From Streptomyces roseoverticillatus (GTDB lineage Bacteria; Actinomycetota; Actinomycetes; Streptomycetales; Streptomycetaceae): a stretch of DNA of 64,000 bases. The notes below the pieces were generated by a model. It saw only the letters and a list, made by a program, of their open reading frames with translations. It had not been told where the DNA came from and did not search any database. Each line of letters starts with the position of its first letter. Position 1 is the stretch's first letter. The DNA lies in assembly GCF_000719265.1 (NCBI RefSeq), contig NZ_JOFL01000033.1, positions 1-64,000 on the forward strand. The letters run 5' to 3'. Positions 27,477 to 37,713 of the stretch are shown here, piece by piece. Both the position numbers and the translations under genes were made by a program.

Positions 27477-29654
27477 GTGGCGGAGCAGGCGGTGGAGACC
27501 GGCGACGGGATGGCGGCGGTGCCGCCGGGGCGGCGGTCTTCCGTCCCGGCGGCCGGCGGTCCGGCCCGTACGGCGGCCCCCGTGCTGCCCGGCTTCGTCG
27601 GCCGCCGCCGGGAGCTGGAGGAGCTGCGCGCCGACATCGTGCGCGCCGGCCTCGACACCCTCGCCGGCCGCAAGAGCCCGCGCGGCCGGGTCCTGCTCAT
27701 CGCCGGGCGGCCCGGATCCGGCCGCACCGCCCTGGCCGAGGAACTCGCCGGGCAGCTCGCCGGCCAGTACCCCGACGGCGTGCTGCGCGCCCGGCTCACC
27801 GAGGCCGGCGGCGCCCCCGTCCCCACCGAGCGGACGGCCCGCGCGCTGCTCACCGCGCTCGGCGAGCCCGTCCCCGCGGGGGCCGAGGAGGACGAGCTGA
27901 CGCAGGCGGTGCGTGGCGCCCTCAAGGGCCGCCGCGCGCTGCTGCTGCTGGATGACGCGGCGGGCGCCGAGCAGGTGGACCCGCTGCTTCCGGACAAGTC
28001 CGAGTGCCTGATCGTGGCCGTCTCGCGGGGCCCGCTGACCGGCGTGCCCGACGTGCGGCCCTGCACCCTGGGCGGTCTCGACACGGCCTCCGGCGTCGAG
28101 CTCCTGGAGCGCTACGCCGGCCCCACCCGCATCACGTGCGACCCGGCCGCCGCGAACGCCGTGGTGGAGGAGTGCGGCGGCCAGCCCGCGGCGCTGGTCC
28201 TGGTCGGCGGCTGGCTCGCGGCCCTGTCCAAGCTGTCCGTGGTCGACGCGGTCACGCGGCTGCGGGAGCTGCCGACCGGCGACGGCCACGACATTGCGGC
28301 CCGCCCGCTGGCCCGTGCCTTCCGGCTCGCCTACGAGGCGCTGCCGGCGCCTTCCGCCCGCATCCTGCGGCTGCTCGCGCTGGCCCCGGCCGGCGCCGCG
28401 GACGCCCACACCACGTCCGCGCTGGCCGGCTGCTCGGTGCCCGCGGCGCAGACCGCCCTGGAGGACTTCGAGGCCCGCGGCCTGCTGCGGGCCGAGCCCG
28501 CCGTGGGCTCGCTGCCGCCGCAGTACCTGGTCCCGGGCTGTCTCCTGGACATGCTGCGGGAGCTGATGCGGACCCAGGAGCGGCCGGCCGAGGTCGAGCT
28601 CGCGCGGGCGCGGATGCTGGAGCGCACCGTCCGCCAGCTGCACTCGTGCCGCGCCGCCACCCGCACCGACGACCCGCTGACCCGCAAGCGCCTCGCCGAG
28701 CTGCCCCGGCCCCTGAGGTTCGCCTCGTCGCAGGCGGCGGGGGAGTGGCTGACCTGCCGGCTCCCGGCGCTCCTGGCGGCCGCCCGGCTGGCCGTGCAGG
28801 ACGGCCGGCTGGACACCCTGGCCCGGCGCCTGGTGTCCGCGCTGACCCGCGCCCTGACGGCACACTTCGGCGCCGAGGAGGCGGGCCCCGAGCTCTACGG
28901 GCTCCACCAGCTCGTCCTGGACGTCGCCCGGCGCTGCGAGATGCCCCTGGAGAAGGCCGCGGCCCTGCTCAACATCGGAGACCTGGACGCCCGGGCCGGC
29001 CGCACCTCCACCGCCCTCGGCCGCTACCGGGAGGCGTTGGACGCGGCGCGCCAGGCGGGCGACCCGTACGCGATCAGCCGCTCCCTGGAGTCCATCGCCG
29101 CCTCGTACCACGAGCTCGGCGACTGGCAGCGGGCCGTCGACTGGTACGGGCGCGCCCTGGAGCTGCGCCTGACGCGCGGTGAGCTCGCCGACGAGGCGCG
29201 GCTGTACGGCCGGCTGGGCGCCGTGCGCAGCTACGCCGGGCAGTGGAACGAGGCCCTCCGCGACTGGCGGGCGGCGGCCGCCGTGTGCCGCCGGCTGCGG
29301 GACCTGCCCGGGCACGCCCGGGCCCTCGGCGAGATCGCCCGGGTGCACGAGCACGCGGGCCGGCCGCAAGACGCCGTGCGGACCTGCCGGGAGGCCGTGG
29401 AGTGCGCGCGGCAGGCGGGCGACGACCGGCTGCGGGCGGCGATGCTGCTGCGCCTCGCGGACACCCTGGAGCGGCTCGGCGACCCCGCGGCCGCGGCCGT
29501 GCACCGGTCCGCGGCCGGCGAGCTGCTGACGGGCGCCTCCTCCGCTCCCGCCGGGCCCGCGGCCTCCGCCGCGCTGCCGGGCGGCCCCATAGTGCCCCTC
29601 CCCGCGCCGGCCGAGCCGGAGGTGCCCGGTACCCGGATGGCGCCGCCTGACTGA
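27477..29654 (+). CDS. STAND/NB-ARC-like ATPase with C-terminal TPRs
   Basis: 725 aa. LPGFVGRRRELEELRADIV introduces an NTPase domain with Walker A AGRPGSGRTALAEEL (about residue 78) and Walker B ALLLLDDAAG. A winged-helix-like middle and C-terminal TPRs follow (for example TALGRYREALDAARQAGDP, RAVDWYGRALELRLTRGEL). The layout matches the NB-ARC plus TPR part of AfsR/SARP proteins without their DNA-binding domain. Walker A has Arg where Lys is usual (GSGRT), so ATP hydrolysis may be weak or absent. GTG 27477 has CGGAG 8 bases upstream; ATG 27459 is the alternative. Function is unknown. Confidence 0.8.
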   Translation: MAEQAVETGDGMAAVPPGRRSSVPAAGGPARTAAPVLPGFVGRRRELEELRADIVRAGLDTLAGRKSPRGRVLLIAGRPGSGRTALAEELAGQLAGQYPDGVLRARLTEAGGAPVPTERTARALLTALGEPVPAGAEEDELTQAVRGALKGRRALLLLDDAAGAEQVDPLLPDKSECLIVAVSRGPLTGVPDVRPCTLGGLDTASGVELLERYAGPTRITCDPAAANAVVEECGGQPAALVLVGGWLAALSKLSVVDAVTRLRELPTGDGHDIAARPLARAFRLAYEALPAPSARILRLLALAPAGAADAHTTSALAGCSVPAAQTALEDFEARGLLRAEPAVGSLPPQYLVPGCLLDMLRELMRTQERPAEVELARARMLERTVRQLHSCRAATRTDDPLTRKRLAELPRPLRFASSQAAGEWLTCRLPALLAAARLAVQDGRLDTLARRLVSALTRALTAHFGAEEAGPELYGLHQLVLDVARRCEMPLEKAAALLNIGDLDARAGRTSTALGRYREALDAARQAGDPYAISRSLESIAASYHELGDWQRAVDWYGRALELRLTRGELADEARLYGRLGAVRSYAGQWNEALRDWRAAAAVCRRLRDLPGHARALGEIARVHEHAGRPQDAVRTCREAVECARQAGDDRLRAAMLLRLADTLERLGDPAAAAVHRSAAGELLTGASSAPAGPAASAALPGGPIVPLPAPAEPEVPGTRMAPPD

Positions 29655-29848
29655 CTCCGGACCGACCCGGACTGGCGCACCCCGAGGGTTACCTGCGAAA
29701 CCGGTAGTGGTCTTCCAAAAAATTGACTCTTTGCAAGGCTAGACAGCGAAGGATCCTTCATTAGACTGGTTGGGCCGCGGTCGCCGCGGTCTGCTCTGGT
29801 GTGCCCCCGCATTTCCGGAATAGCCTGTATTTCTCTGATTCAAGGACC

Positions 29849-30973
<1,125 letters not shown>

Positions 30974-31001
30974 GTCGTCAACACGACACGCCAAGAGCGC
31001 A

Positions 31002-31045
31002 CCCCCGGCCGGACCTTGTTGAGCAAGGTCCGGCCGGGGGCGTTT
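31002..31045 (+). terminator. Intrinsic terminator after ald
   Basis: A perfect 17-bp stem (31002-31018 with 31024-31040, 5-base loop) is followed by CGTTTT. It is 28 bp after the ald stop and isolates ald from the downstream parA-like operon. Confidence 0.9.
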
Positions 31046-31285
31046 TGATCGGGTTGCTACCCGGTTTGCGACTGCTTTCCACGCCCCGTCACCCACCCGC
31101 GAAACTTCCGGGTTGTGGGCCGCAGACCCTTGACAGAAGCCTGTTCGATTGCCGACACATCGTGCCGTCTCCGGCGGATTGTGTTGCTGCGAACCGCCGA
31201 CACGCCATAGAGTCGCCAACCGTCGGCATGGTGCAACGCTGACCTATCTAGATGTTTCCTGGTCACCAAGGAGGTAGGACGACTT

Positions 31286-32455
31286 GTGAATGAGTCGACA
31301 TTTGCTCCCGGGGGTGGTCACCCAGGAATGTCTGCGCAGGGCCAGAGTCCCACGGGACTCGAAGCTGTCGGCTCCGTCGCTGTCCACACCTTCGCGGCAC
31401 ACCAGAACATCCAGAGCACACCGACAGCCCACCAGAGCATGGACGGCCATCACGTGAACGCCATGGCCGGCGACCGCGGCGGGGTCGATCCCGCGCGGCT
31501 CGCCGACTACGAGGACGTGCCCGACGGGCACTTCTACGACCCTGACGCGGAGTACGAGCCCGACCCCGAGTACGCGGCCACCCTCGCGCCCGACGCTGCC
31601 CGGCAGCGCCGCGAGCGCATCGGCCCCACCGGGCGTCCCCTGCCGTACTTCCCCATCCCCGGACCGCTGACCGACCACGGCCCCGCGAAGATCATCGCGA
31701 TGTGCAACCAGAAGGGCGGGGTCGGCAAGACCACCTCGACCATCAACCTGGGTGCCGCCCTGGCCGAGTACGGACGCCGGGTGCTGCTCGTCGACTTCGA
31801 CCCGCAGGGCGCGCTCTCCGTCGGCCTCGGCGTCAACCCGATGGAGCTGGACCTGACGGTCTACAACCTCCTCATGGAGCGGGGCATGTCGGCCGACGAG
31901 GTCCTCCTCAAGACGGCCGTGCCCAACATGGACCTGCTGCCCAGCAATATCGATTTGTCAGCCGCGGAGGTCCAGCTCGTCAGCGAGGTGGCCCGCGAGT
32001 CGACGCTCCAGCGCGCCCTCAAGCCGCTGCTCGCCGACTACGACTACATCGTCATCGACTGCCAGCCCTCGCTCGGCCTGCTCACCGTCAACGCCCTGAC
32101 GGCCGCCCACAAGGTGATCGTCCCGCTGGAGTGCGAGTTCTTCGCGCTGCGCGGTGTGGCGCTGCTCACCGAGACGATCGAGAAGGTCCAGGAGCGGCTC
32201 AACCCCGACCTGGAGCTCGACGGCATCCTCGCCACCATGTACGACTCGCGGACCGTGCACAGCCGCGAGGTCCTTGCCCGCGTGGTCGAGGCCTTCGACG
32301 ACCACGTCTACCACACCGTCATCGGCCGTACGGTCCGCTTCCCCGAGACCACGGTCGCGGGCGAGCCGATCACCACGTACGCGTCCAACTCCGTGGGTGC
32401 CGCCGCCTACCGACAGCTCGCCAGGGAGGTGCTCGCCCGGTGTCACGCCGAGTGA
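31286..32455 (+). CDS. ParA family ATPase with a long N-terminal extension
   Basis: 389 aa. Residues 1 to about 135 are a hydrophilic extension rich in His, Gln, Asp and Glu. The ATPase follows with the deviant Walker A NQKGGVGKTTSTINLGAAL (KGGVGKTT, about residues 142-149), Walker A' LLVDFDPQGALS and Walker B DYIVIDCQPSLG. This is not the oriC-linked parAB; it heads the scpAB operon instead. A good AAGGAGG precedes GTG 31286. A role in chromosome positioning with SMC-ScpAB is inferred from context. Confidence 0.88.
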   Translation: MNESTFAPGGGHPGMSAQGQSPTGLEAVGSVAVHTFAAHQNIQSTPTAHQSMDGHHVNAMAGDRGGVDPARLADYEDVPDGHFYDPDAEYEPDPEYAATLAPDAARQRRERIGPTGRPLPYFPIPGPLTDHGPAKIIAMCNQKGGVGKTTSTINLGAALAEYGRRVLLVDFDPQGALSVGLGVNPMELDLTVYNLLMERGMSADEVLLKTAVPNMDLLPSNIDLSAAEVQLVSEVARESTLQRALKPLLADYDYIVIDCQPSLGLLTVNALTAAHKVIVPLECEFFALRGVALLTETIEKVQERLNPDLELDGILATMYDSRTVHSREVLARVVEAFDDHVYHTVIGRTVRFPETTVAGEPITTYASNSVGAAAYRQLAREVLARCHAE

Positions 32456-32997
32456 GTCTGCCCGGCGCCGACGAACTGTTCCGTACGACCGGGGGGTCCG
32501 GGCTGCAGTCCTCCTCCCCCCGCCGGCAGGCGAACGGGGAGGGCGGCCCGCGGGTGCCCGGCCCGGCCGGTGACTCCGACACGACGTCCGAAGGCGCCGC
32601 CGCCGGCGCGGGCACCGAGCACAGCGGCCGCGGTGCCGCCGCGGCCGACCGGGAGAACGCCCCCGAGCGCCGCCCCGCGGGCGCGCAGGAGCGCCCCGCG
32701 GGCGCCGGCCGGGCCGCGGGCCAGGGCGAGGCCGCTCCGCCCGCACAGGGCCGCCGCCGCGGGCGCGGTGCGGGGCGCCGGCCCAGCGGCCGGGAGCGCC
32801 ACGACGAGAAGATCACCGTCTATGTCTCCGCCGAGGAGCTCATGGACCTCGAACACGCCCGGCTGGTGCTGCGCGGCGAGCACGGCCTCGCGGTCGACCG
32901 CGGCAGGATCGTGCGGGAGGCCGTCGCCGTCGTCCTCGCCGACCTGGAGTCGCGGGGCGACGCGAGCATCCTCGTACGGCGCCTGCGCGGCCGCTGA
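32440..32997 (+). CDS. Hypothetical protein between parA-like and scpA; possible RHH-type partner
   Basis: 185 aa. Residues 1-118 are low-complexity Gly/Pro/Ala/Arg. The C-terminal 65 residues are compact and conserved-looking: HDEKITVYVSAEELMDLEHA, VDRGRIVREAVAVVLADLES, ASILVRRLRGR. The strand-helix-helix order and the RGRIVREAV helix resemble ribbon-helix-helix DNA-binding domains. It overlaps the ParA-like gene by 16 bp from GTG 32440; GTG 32452 (GTGA overlap) is the alternative. A ParB-like accessory role is a hypothesis only. Confidence 0.72.
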   Translation: MSRRVSLPGADELFRTTGGSGLQSSSPRRQANGEGGPRVPGPAGDSDTTSEGAAAGAGTEHSGRGAAAADRENAPERRPAGAQERPAGAGRAAGQGEAAPPAQGRRRGRGAGRRPSGRERHDEKITVYVSAEELMDLEHARLVLRGEHGLAVDRGRIVREAVAVVLADLESRGDASILVRRLRGR

Positions 32998-33090
32998 GCG
33001 GTTCCGCTGCGCTAGCCTCGCTAGCCTCTGCCGTGACCGCGCCCCCGTGCGCCGTCGTACGGCCCGTTCCGCCCCCACCCTGGATCACCG

Positions 33091-34146
33091 ATGCCCGCAG
33101 CCGCCTCCTCTCCGGCCCGCCGTCCCCTCGGCCGTGGCCCGGGCGGCCGGCCGCACCCGCAGCCGCCCGCCGGCGGCGAGGCCGGGGCCGCCGGGAGCGC
33201 GGCCCGTGGGACCTCGGCTCCCGCGGCGGAAACCGCTACGGCCGGGGCCGCTGCGGCGGAGCCCTCCGGGGCCGGAGCCGCGGCCGCTGAGCCGGCGCCC
33301 GGGCCGGGCGCCGCCGCGTCGGAGACCCCTGCGGGAGGCGACTCGCGGTTCACCGTCCGCCTGGAGAACTTCGAAGGCCCCTTCGACCTCCTCCTGCAGC
33401 TGATCGCCAAGCACAAGCTGGACGTCACCGAGGTCGCCCTCTCCAAGGTCACCGACGAGTTCATGGCGCACCTCCGCGCCATGGGTCCCGACTTCGACCT
33501 CGACCAGACGACCGAGTTCCTCGTCGTCGCCGCGACCCTCCTCGACCTCAAGACGGCCCGGCTGCTGCCCGCCGCCGAGGTCGAGGACGAGGCCGACCTC
33601 GCCCTCCTGGAAGCCCGCGACCTGCTGTTCGCCCGGCTGCTGCAGTACCGGGCCTACAAGCGGGTCGCGGAGATCTTCAGCGCCCGCCTGGACGACGAGG
33701 CCCGCCGCTTCCCCCGCACGGTCGGCCTGGAGCCGCACCACGCCGAGCTGCTCCCCGAGGTCGTCCTCGGCATCGGGCCCGAGCGCCTCGCCGAGCTGGC
33801 GGTCAAGGCCATGCGGCCCAAGCCGGTGCCGCAGGTGTACGTCGACCACATCCACGCGCCCCTCGTCAGCGTCCGCGAGCAGGCCGAGGTCGTGGTGGCC
33901 CGGCTGCGGGTGGCGGGCCGGGTCAGCTTCGGGGAGCTGGCCGGCGACGCCCCCGACACCCTGACCGTCGTCGCCCGCTTCCTGGCCCTGCTGGAGCTCT
34001 ACCGCGAGCGCGCGGTCGCCCTCGACCAGGACGAGGCCCTCGGAGAGCTGTCGGTGCGCTGGACGGGCGAGGACGGGGCGGAACCGCTGGTGACGGACGA
34101 GTTCGACCGCGCGCCGGAGACCGAGCCGGAGGAGAGTGCACAGTGA
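33091..34146 (+). CDS. scpA: Segregation and condensation protein A
   Basis: 351 aa. A disordered Ala/Pro/Gly extension (residues 1 to about 85) precedes the kleisin domain (FTVRLENFEGPFDLLLQLIA; KLDVTEVALSKVTDEFMAHL) and the C-terminal winged helix (VSFGELAGDAPDTLTVVARF). ScpA bridges the SMC heads. The extension is longer than in Firmicutes ScpA. The stop overlaps the scpB start (GTGA), so ScpA and ScpB are made together. Confidence 0.94.
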   Translation: MPAAASSPARRPLGRGPGGRPHPQPPAGGEAGAAGSAARGTSAPAAETATAGAAAAEPSGAGAAAAEPAPGPGAAASETPAGGDSRFTVRLENFEGPFDLLLQLIAKHKLDVTEVALSKVTDEFMAHLRAMGPDFDLDQTTEFLVVAATLLDLKTARLLPAAEVEDEADLALLEARDLLFARLLQYRAYKRVAEIFSARLDDEARRFPRTVGLEPHHAELLPEVVLGIGPERLAELAVKAMRPKPVPQVYVDHIHAPLVSVREQAEVVVARLRVAGRVSFGELAGDAPDTLTVVARFLALLELYRERAVALDQDEALGELSVRWTGEDGAEPLVTDEFDRAPETEPEESAQ

Positions 34147-34802
34147 GCGCAGAGACGTACGAGGGCGAAGAGACCGCCGCAGGGGCCTCCGGTGTCTCCC
34201 GGCCCGACCTCGGGCCCGCGCTGGAAGCCGTCCTCATGGTCGTCGACGAACCGGCCACCGAGGAGCACCTCGCCAGGGTCCTTCAGCGCCCCCGCCGCGA
34301 GATCGCCGAGGCCCTCGCCGGGCTGGCCGCGGAGTACGACGCCCAGGGGCGCGGCTTCGAGCTGCGGCAGGTCGCCGGGGGCTGGCGCTTCTCCACCCGC
34401 CCGGCCTACGCCGACGCCGTCGAGGCCTTCGTCCTGGACGGCCAGCAGGCCCGGCTCACCCAGGCCGCCCTGGAGACCCTGGCCGTCGTCGCGTACCGTC
34501 AGCCGGTCAGCCGGTCGAAGGTCTCCGCGGTGCGCGGCGTGAACTGTGACGGGGTCATGCGCACCCTCCTCCAGCGGGGTCTGGTGGAGGAGGCGGGGAC
34601 GGAACCCGAAACAGGTGCGATCCTGTACAGGACGACGAACTACTTTCTGGAGCGCATGGGCCTGCGCGGCCTGGACGAGCTCCCGGAGCTCGCGCCCTTC
34701 CTCCCCGAGGCGGAGGCGATCGAGGGCGACACTCAGGAAGGTGTGCCGTCGTTCGATCCGGACGCACCGGACACCGAAGCGGACGACAAGACGGAACTTT
34801 GA
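34143..34802 (+). CDS. scpB: Segregation and condensation protein B
   Basis: 219 aa with the two winged-helix domains of ScpB: ALEAVLMVVDEPATEEHLAR (first) and QAALETLAVVAYRQPVSRSK with VRGVNCDGVMRTLLQRGLVE (second), then an acidic tail. It binds ScpA as a dimer. The GTG start overlaps scpA by 4 bp and the TGA overlaps the pseudouridine synthase start by one base. Confidence 0.94.
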   Translation: MSAETYEGEETAAGASGVSRPDLGPALEAVLMVVDEPATEEHLARVLQRPRREIAEALAGLAAEYDAQGRGFELRQVAGGWRFSTRPAYADAVEAFVLDGQQARLTQAALETLAVVAYRQPVSRSKVSAVRGVNCDGVMRTLLQRGLVEEAGTEPETGAILYRTTNYFLERMGLRGLDELPELAPFLPEAEAIEGDTQEGVPSFDPDAPDTEADDKTEL

Positions 34803-36136
34803 TGCGAAGCAGCGGCAGGAACAGCGGAAGCGGCAACCGGGACGACCGGGGCGGTCGAGGACGTCCGGCGTCCGGGGGCGGGCGCGCGGGCGGCGGCCGT
34901 TCCGGCGGCGGGCGCCCCGAGAGCGGCGGTCGGTCCGGCGGCGGGAGCTACGGCGGCGGTCGTTCCGAGGGCGGGCGCTCCGGTGGCGGTGGCTACGGCG
35001 GCGGTCGTTCCGAGGGCGGGCGCTCCGGTGGCGGTCGTTCCGAGGGCGGGCGTTACGACGGCGGCCGCTCCGGGGACCGGCGCGACGACAGGCCGCAGGA
35101 GCGTCCGCGCCGTCCGCGCCCCGAGGAGCGCCGCTACGACGTGGGCCCCGACGCCGAGCGCACCCGCAGCGGCCCCACCAGCGGCCGCACCAGCGGACCC
35201 ACGAGCGGCCGCGGTGCGGCGGCTCGCGGCGGCGCCAAGGGCGGCCCCCGCAAGAGCTCCACGGCCGGCTCCGGCGGCCGCAGCAGCGGGCCCGCCCGTG
35301 GCCACGGCGCCCCCGCCCGCTCGCGCGAGCTCGATGCCAAGATCGAGGAGCGCAACCGGGAGCGGCACAACAAGCCGCAGGTGAAGACCCCCAAGACCTT
35401 CCCCGGCGCCGAACAGGAAGGCGAGCGCCTGCAGAAGGTGCTGGCCCGTGCCGGCATGGGCTCCCGCCGCGCCTGCGAGGAGCTGGTCGAGCAGGCCCGC
35501 GTCGAGGTCAACGGCCGGATCGTCACCGAGCAGGGCCTGCGGGTCGACCCGGAGAAGGACGAGATCAAGGTCGACGGCCTGACCGTCGCCACCCAGTCCT
35601 ACCTGTTCTTCGCCCTCAACAAGCCGGCCGGCGTCGTCTCCACCATGGAGGACCCCGACGGCCGCCAGTGCCTCGGCGACTACGTCACCAACCGCGAGAC
35701 CCGGCTCTTCCACGTCGGCCGCCTCGACACGGAGACCGAGGGCATCATCCTGCTCACCAACCACGGCGAGCTGGCCCACCGGCTGACGCACCCGCGGTAC
35801 GGCGTGCAGAAGACGTACCTCGCCGCCATCACGGGGCCGCTGCCGCGCGACATCGGCAAGCAGCTCAAGAACGGCATCGAGCTGGAGGACGGGTACGCCC
35901 GCGCGGACAACTTCCGCGTCATCCAGCAGACCGGCAAGAACTACCTCGTCGAGGTCACCCTCCACGAGGGCCGCAAGCACATCGTGCGGCGCATGCTCGC
36001 CGAGGCGGGCTTCCCGGTCGAGAAGCTGGTCCGCACGTCGTTCGGCCCGATCGCCCTGGGCGACCAGAAGTCGGGCTGGCTGCGCCGCCTGACGAACACC
36101 GAGGTCGGCATGCTGATGGGCGAGGTCGACCTCTAA
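34802..36136 (+). CDS. rRNA pseudouridine synthase (RsuA/RluB family) with a Gly/Arg/Ser-rich extension
   Basis: 444 aa. Residues 1 to about 205 are low-complexity (SGGGRSEGGRSGGG-type repeats, then R/P-rich). The S4 domain (LQKVLARAGMGSRRACEELV) starts at about 208 and the synthase domain carries the catalytic Asp in GRLDTETEGIILLTNHGELA. RluB-type enzymes modify 23S rRNA. The extension resembles an RNA-binding RGG tail, similar in kind to the first protein of the window. ATG 34802 overlaps the scpB stop; TTG 34799 is one codon earlier. Confidence 0.9.
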   Translation: MRSSGRNSGSGNRDDRGGRGRPASGGGRAGGGRSGGGRPESGGRSGGGSYGGGRSEGGRSGGGGYGGGRSEGGRSGGGRSEGGRYDGGRSGDRRDDRPQERPRRPRPEERRYDVGPDAERTRSGPTSGRTSGPTSGRGAAARGGAKGGPRKSSTAGSGGRSSGPARGHGAPARSRELDAKIEERNRERHNKPQVKTPKTFPGAEQEGERLQKVLARAGMGSRRACEELVEQARVEVNGRIVTEQGLRVDPEKDEIKVDGLTVATQSYLFFALNKPAGVVSTMEDPDGRQCLGDYVTNRETRLFHVGRLDTETEGIILLTNHGELAHRLTHPRYGVQKTYLAAITGPLPRDIGKQLKNGIELEDGYARADNFRVIQQTGKNYLVEVTLHEGRKHIVRRMLAEAGFPVEKLVRTSFGPIALGDQKSGWLRRLTNTEVGMLMGEVDL

Positions 36137-36529
36137 CCGGTCGGGGCTCCGGCCCCTTGGGGGGCCGCCCCGGTCCGGTACCGCCGGTCACGTATGGCGT
36201 GGCCGGTCGCCGTTGCGGCGGAGACGACCTTCTGCGGAAGGTCCGAGTTCCGCCGCAGCGGCGCCGAGGCCGGCTGACCGGTCCGTCCGGCGCCGGCCGC
36301 GACATCCCCCGCCGCAACGGCGATAGGCCTCCGTGGCGCGGCCCGGCGGTGCCTTACGGGCTCAGGCGGTCCGGCGCGGCCGAGACCGCCGCGTCGGCTG
36401 ATCTCCCCCGGCTACCGCTGGGAGGTGCCCCCGGCCGCGGCGGTCTGCAGGGTGCGGACACCACCCCGCACACGGACCGGGGCGCCGGACCGCGCCGCCC
36501 GCAGGGCACGCCGCGCCGCCCGCAGGGCC
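36137..36529. repeat. Repeat-filled spacer, locus D: three 46-bp units
   Basis: A minus unit (36177-36222, outer end GGTACCGCCGG), a degenerate plus unit (36249-36297) and an intact plus unit (36308-36353). They occupy the left part of the 393-bp gap between the convergent pseudouridine synthase and nucleotidyltransferase genes. From 36354 to 36529 I see only GC-rich sequence with short GGCGCCGC-type repeats (CGCCGCCCGCAGGGC twice around 36500-36528) and no gene. Confidence 0.75.
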
Positions 36530-37225
36530 CTAGCCCGCCGAGGCCCGGCGTACGCGTATCAGGAAGTCCTCGACGCGCGCCCGGTCCGGTTCCTCGGGGA
36601 GCGGGCTCGTACGGGCCGCCTCGTCGGCCTCCTCGCCGAGGCGGTTCAGCCACGCCTCCGCCTCGGGCCAGGGCACCTCGCCCCGCCGCACGGCGAGCAG
36701 CGGTTCGCGCAGGTCGCCGACGTCGAGCGCGAGCGACCCCGTGCGCAGCAGGTCGCGGCCGCTGATCAGCAGCCGCAGCGCGTGCATGACGGGCTTCCAC
36801 CGCCGCGGCGTGCCGTGCGCCCGGACGTCCGCCGTGAACTTCCTGCGCTGGTCCGCCGCGTAGCCCGCGTACGTCTGCCGGACCTTGCGGGAGAGGAACG
36901 CCTCCCGCAGGGCCAGCAGCTCGCGACCGGTGGCGTCGACGTGCTCGACCAGCGGGGAGTGCAGGCACTCCAGGATGTTCGGGTTGCCCCGCAGCGCCAG
37001 CTCACAGAACCGTTCCAGCTCCCAGGAGAACTGCTCCTCGGCCGGCCCCTCCACGTGCGGCGGCGGCTTTACGAAGCCCCAGAACAGCGGCGTGGGCGCC
37101 ACGTACACGCCCCGCCGGTCCGTATCGCTGCCCTCCGTGGCCAGCCCGAAGGCGCGCGAGCCCATCACGCACGCGTAGACGGTGTGCTCGGTGACCAGCG
37201 CGACCGGGGCCACGGACACCGTCAC
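36530..37225 (-). CDS. Nucleotidyltransferase-domain protein
   Basis: 231 aa. GSRAFGLATEGSDTDRRGVY (about residue 21-40) is the GSxxxG...SDxD pattern of polymerase-beta-type nucleotidyltransferases. This subtype (predicted nucleotidyltransferase, often with RKFTADVRAHG and KPVMHALRLL) is widespread but its substrate is unknown. GTG 37225 forms a GTGA overlap with the upstream DUF952 gene, so the two are translated as a unit. Confidence 0.82.
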   Translation of the reverse strand: MTVSVAPVALVTEHTVYACVMGSRAFGLATEGSDTDRRGVYVAPTPLFWGFVKPPPHVEGPAEEQFSWELERFCELALRGNPNILECLHSPLVEHVDATGRELLALREAFLSRKVRQTYAGYAADQRRKFTADVRAHGTPRRWKPVMHALRLLISGRDLLRTGSLALDVGDLREPLLAVRRGEVPWPEAEAWLNRLGEEADEAARTSPLPEEPDRARVEDFLIRVRRASAG

Positions 37226-37590
37226 GACCACACCGCCAGGCCCGTCGCCCGGCCGTCCTCGTCGCGCTGGATCTCCATCATTCCCTCGACCGCGTCGCGG
37301 TTGATGCGGCCGAAGACGTGCGGGAACCGCGTGGCGGGGTCGACGCCCGGCGGCGGGGCCGGGTCGGCGGCCTCCCAGCGGACCAGGACGTCCAGCTTGT
37401 GCTCGTCGATCAGGAGGACCATCAGCGGGCCGCGCACGTCCCTGTAGAACGCCGTGGCCACGGCGAGCGTCGTCTCCTCGTCGGGCGAGCAGTGGACGAA
37501 GCCGTCCTCGGAGAGGGAGGCGGGGGAGTACGGGCGGTCGGGCACGGCCAGCCAGTCGTCCAGGGGCACCACGTGGTAGATCATGTGCAT
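37222..37590 (-). CDS. DUF952 family protein
   Basis: 122 aa. YHVVPLDDWLAVPDRPYSPA, DGFVHCSPDEETTLAVAT and RFPHVFGRINRDAVEGMMEI are typical of DUF952. The fold is thought to relate to small ADP-ribosyl-transfer-like enzymes, but no activity is established. It overlaps the nucleotidyltransferase gene by 4 bp and is divergent from tyrA. Confidence 0.85.
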   Translation of the reverse strand: MHMIYHVVPLDDWLAVPDRPYSPASLSEDGFVHCSPDEETTLAVATAFYRDVRGPLMVLLIDEHKLDVLVRWEAADPAPPPGVDPATRFPHVFGRINRDAVEGMMEIQRDEDGRATGLAVWS

Positions 37591-37713
37591 GGTTGTACCG
37601 GACGCGGGCCCGGCAGTCCCGCAGGGCGCCCGCCCCGCCCGGCCGGAGGAGCGGCTGGATAGGCTGGCCGGGCCCGCTCTCCGTCACGCTCCACGCACCC
37701 GCAAGGACTCCCA

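Noticed and set aside
31060..31285. A promoter or parS-like site upstream of the ParA-like gene
   Set aside because: TTGACA at about 31130 has no acceptable -10 at normal spacing, and I find no sequence close to the GTTTCACGTGAAAC-type parS.
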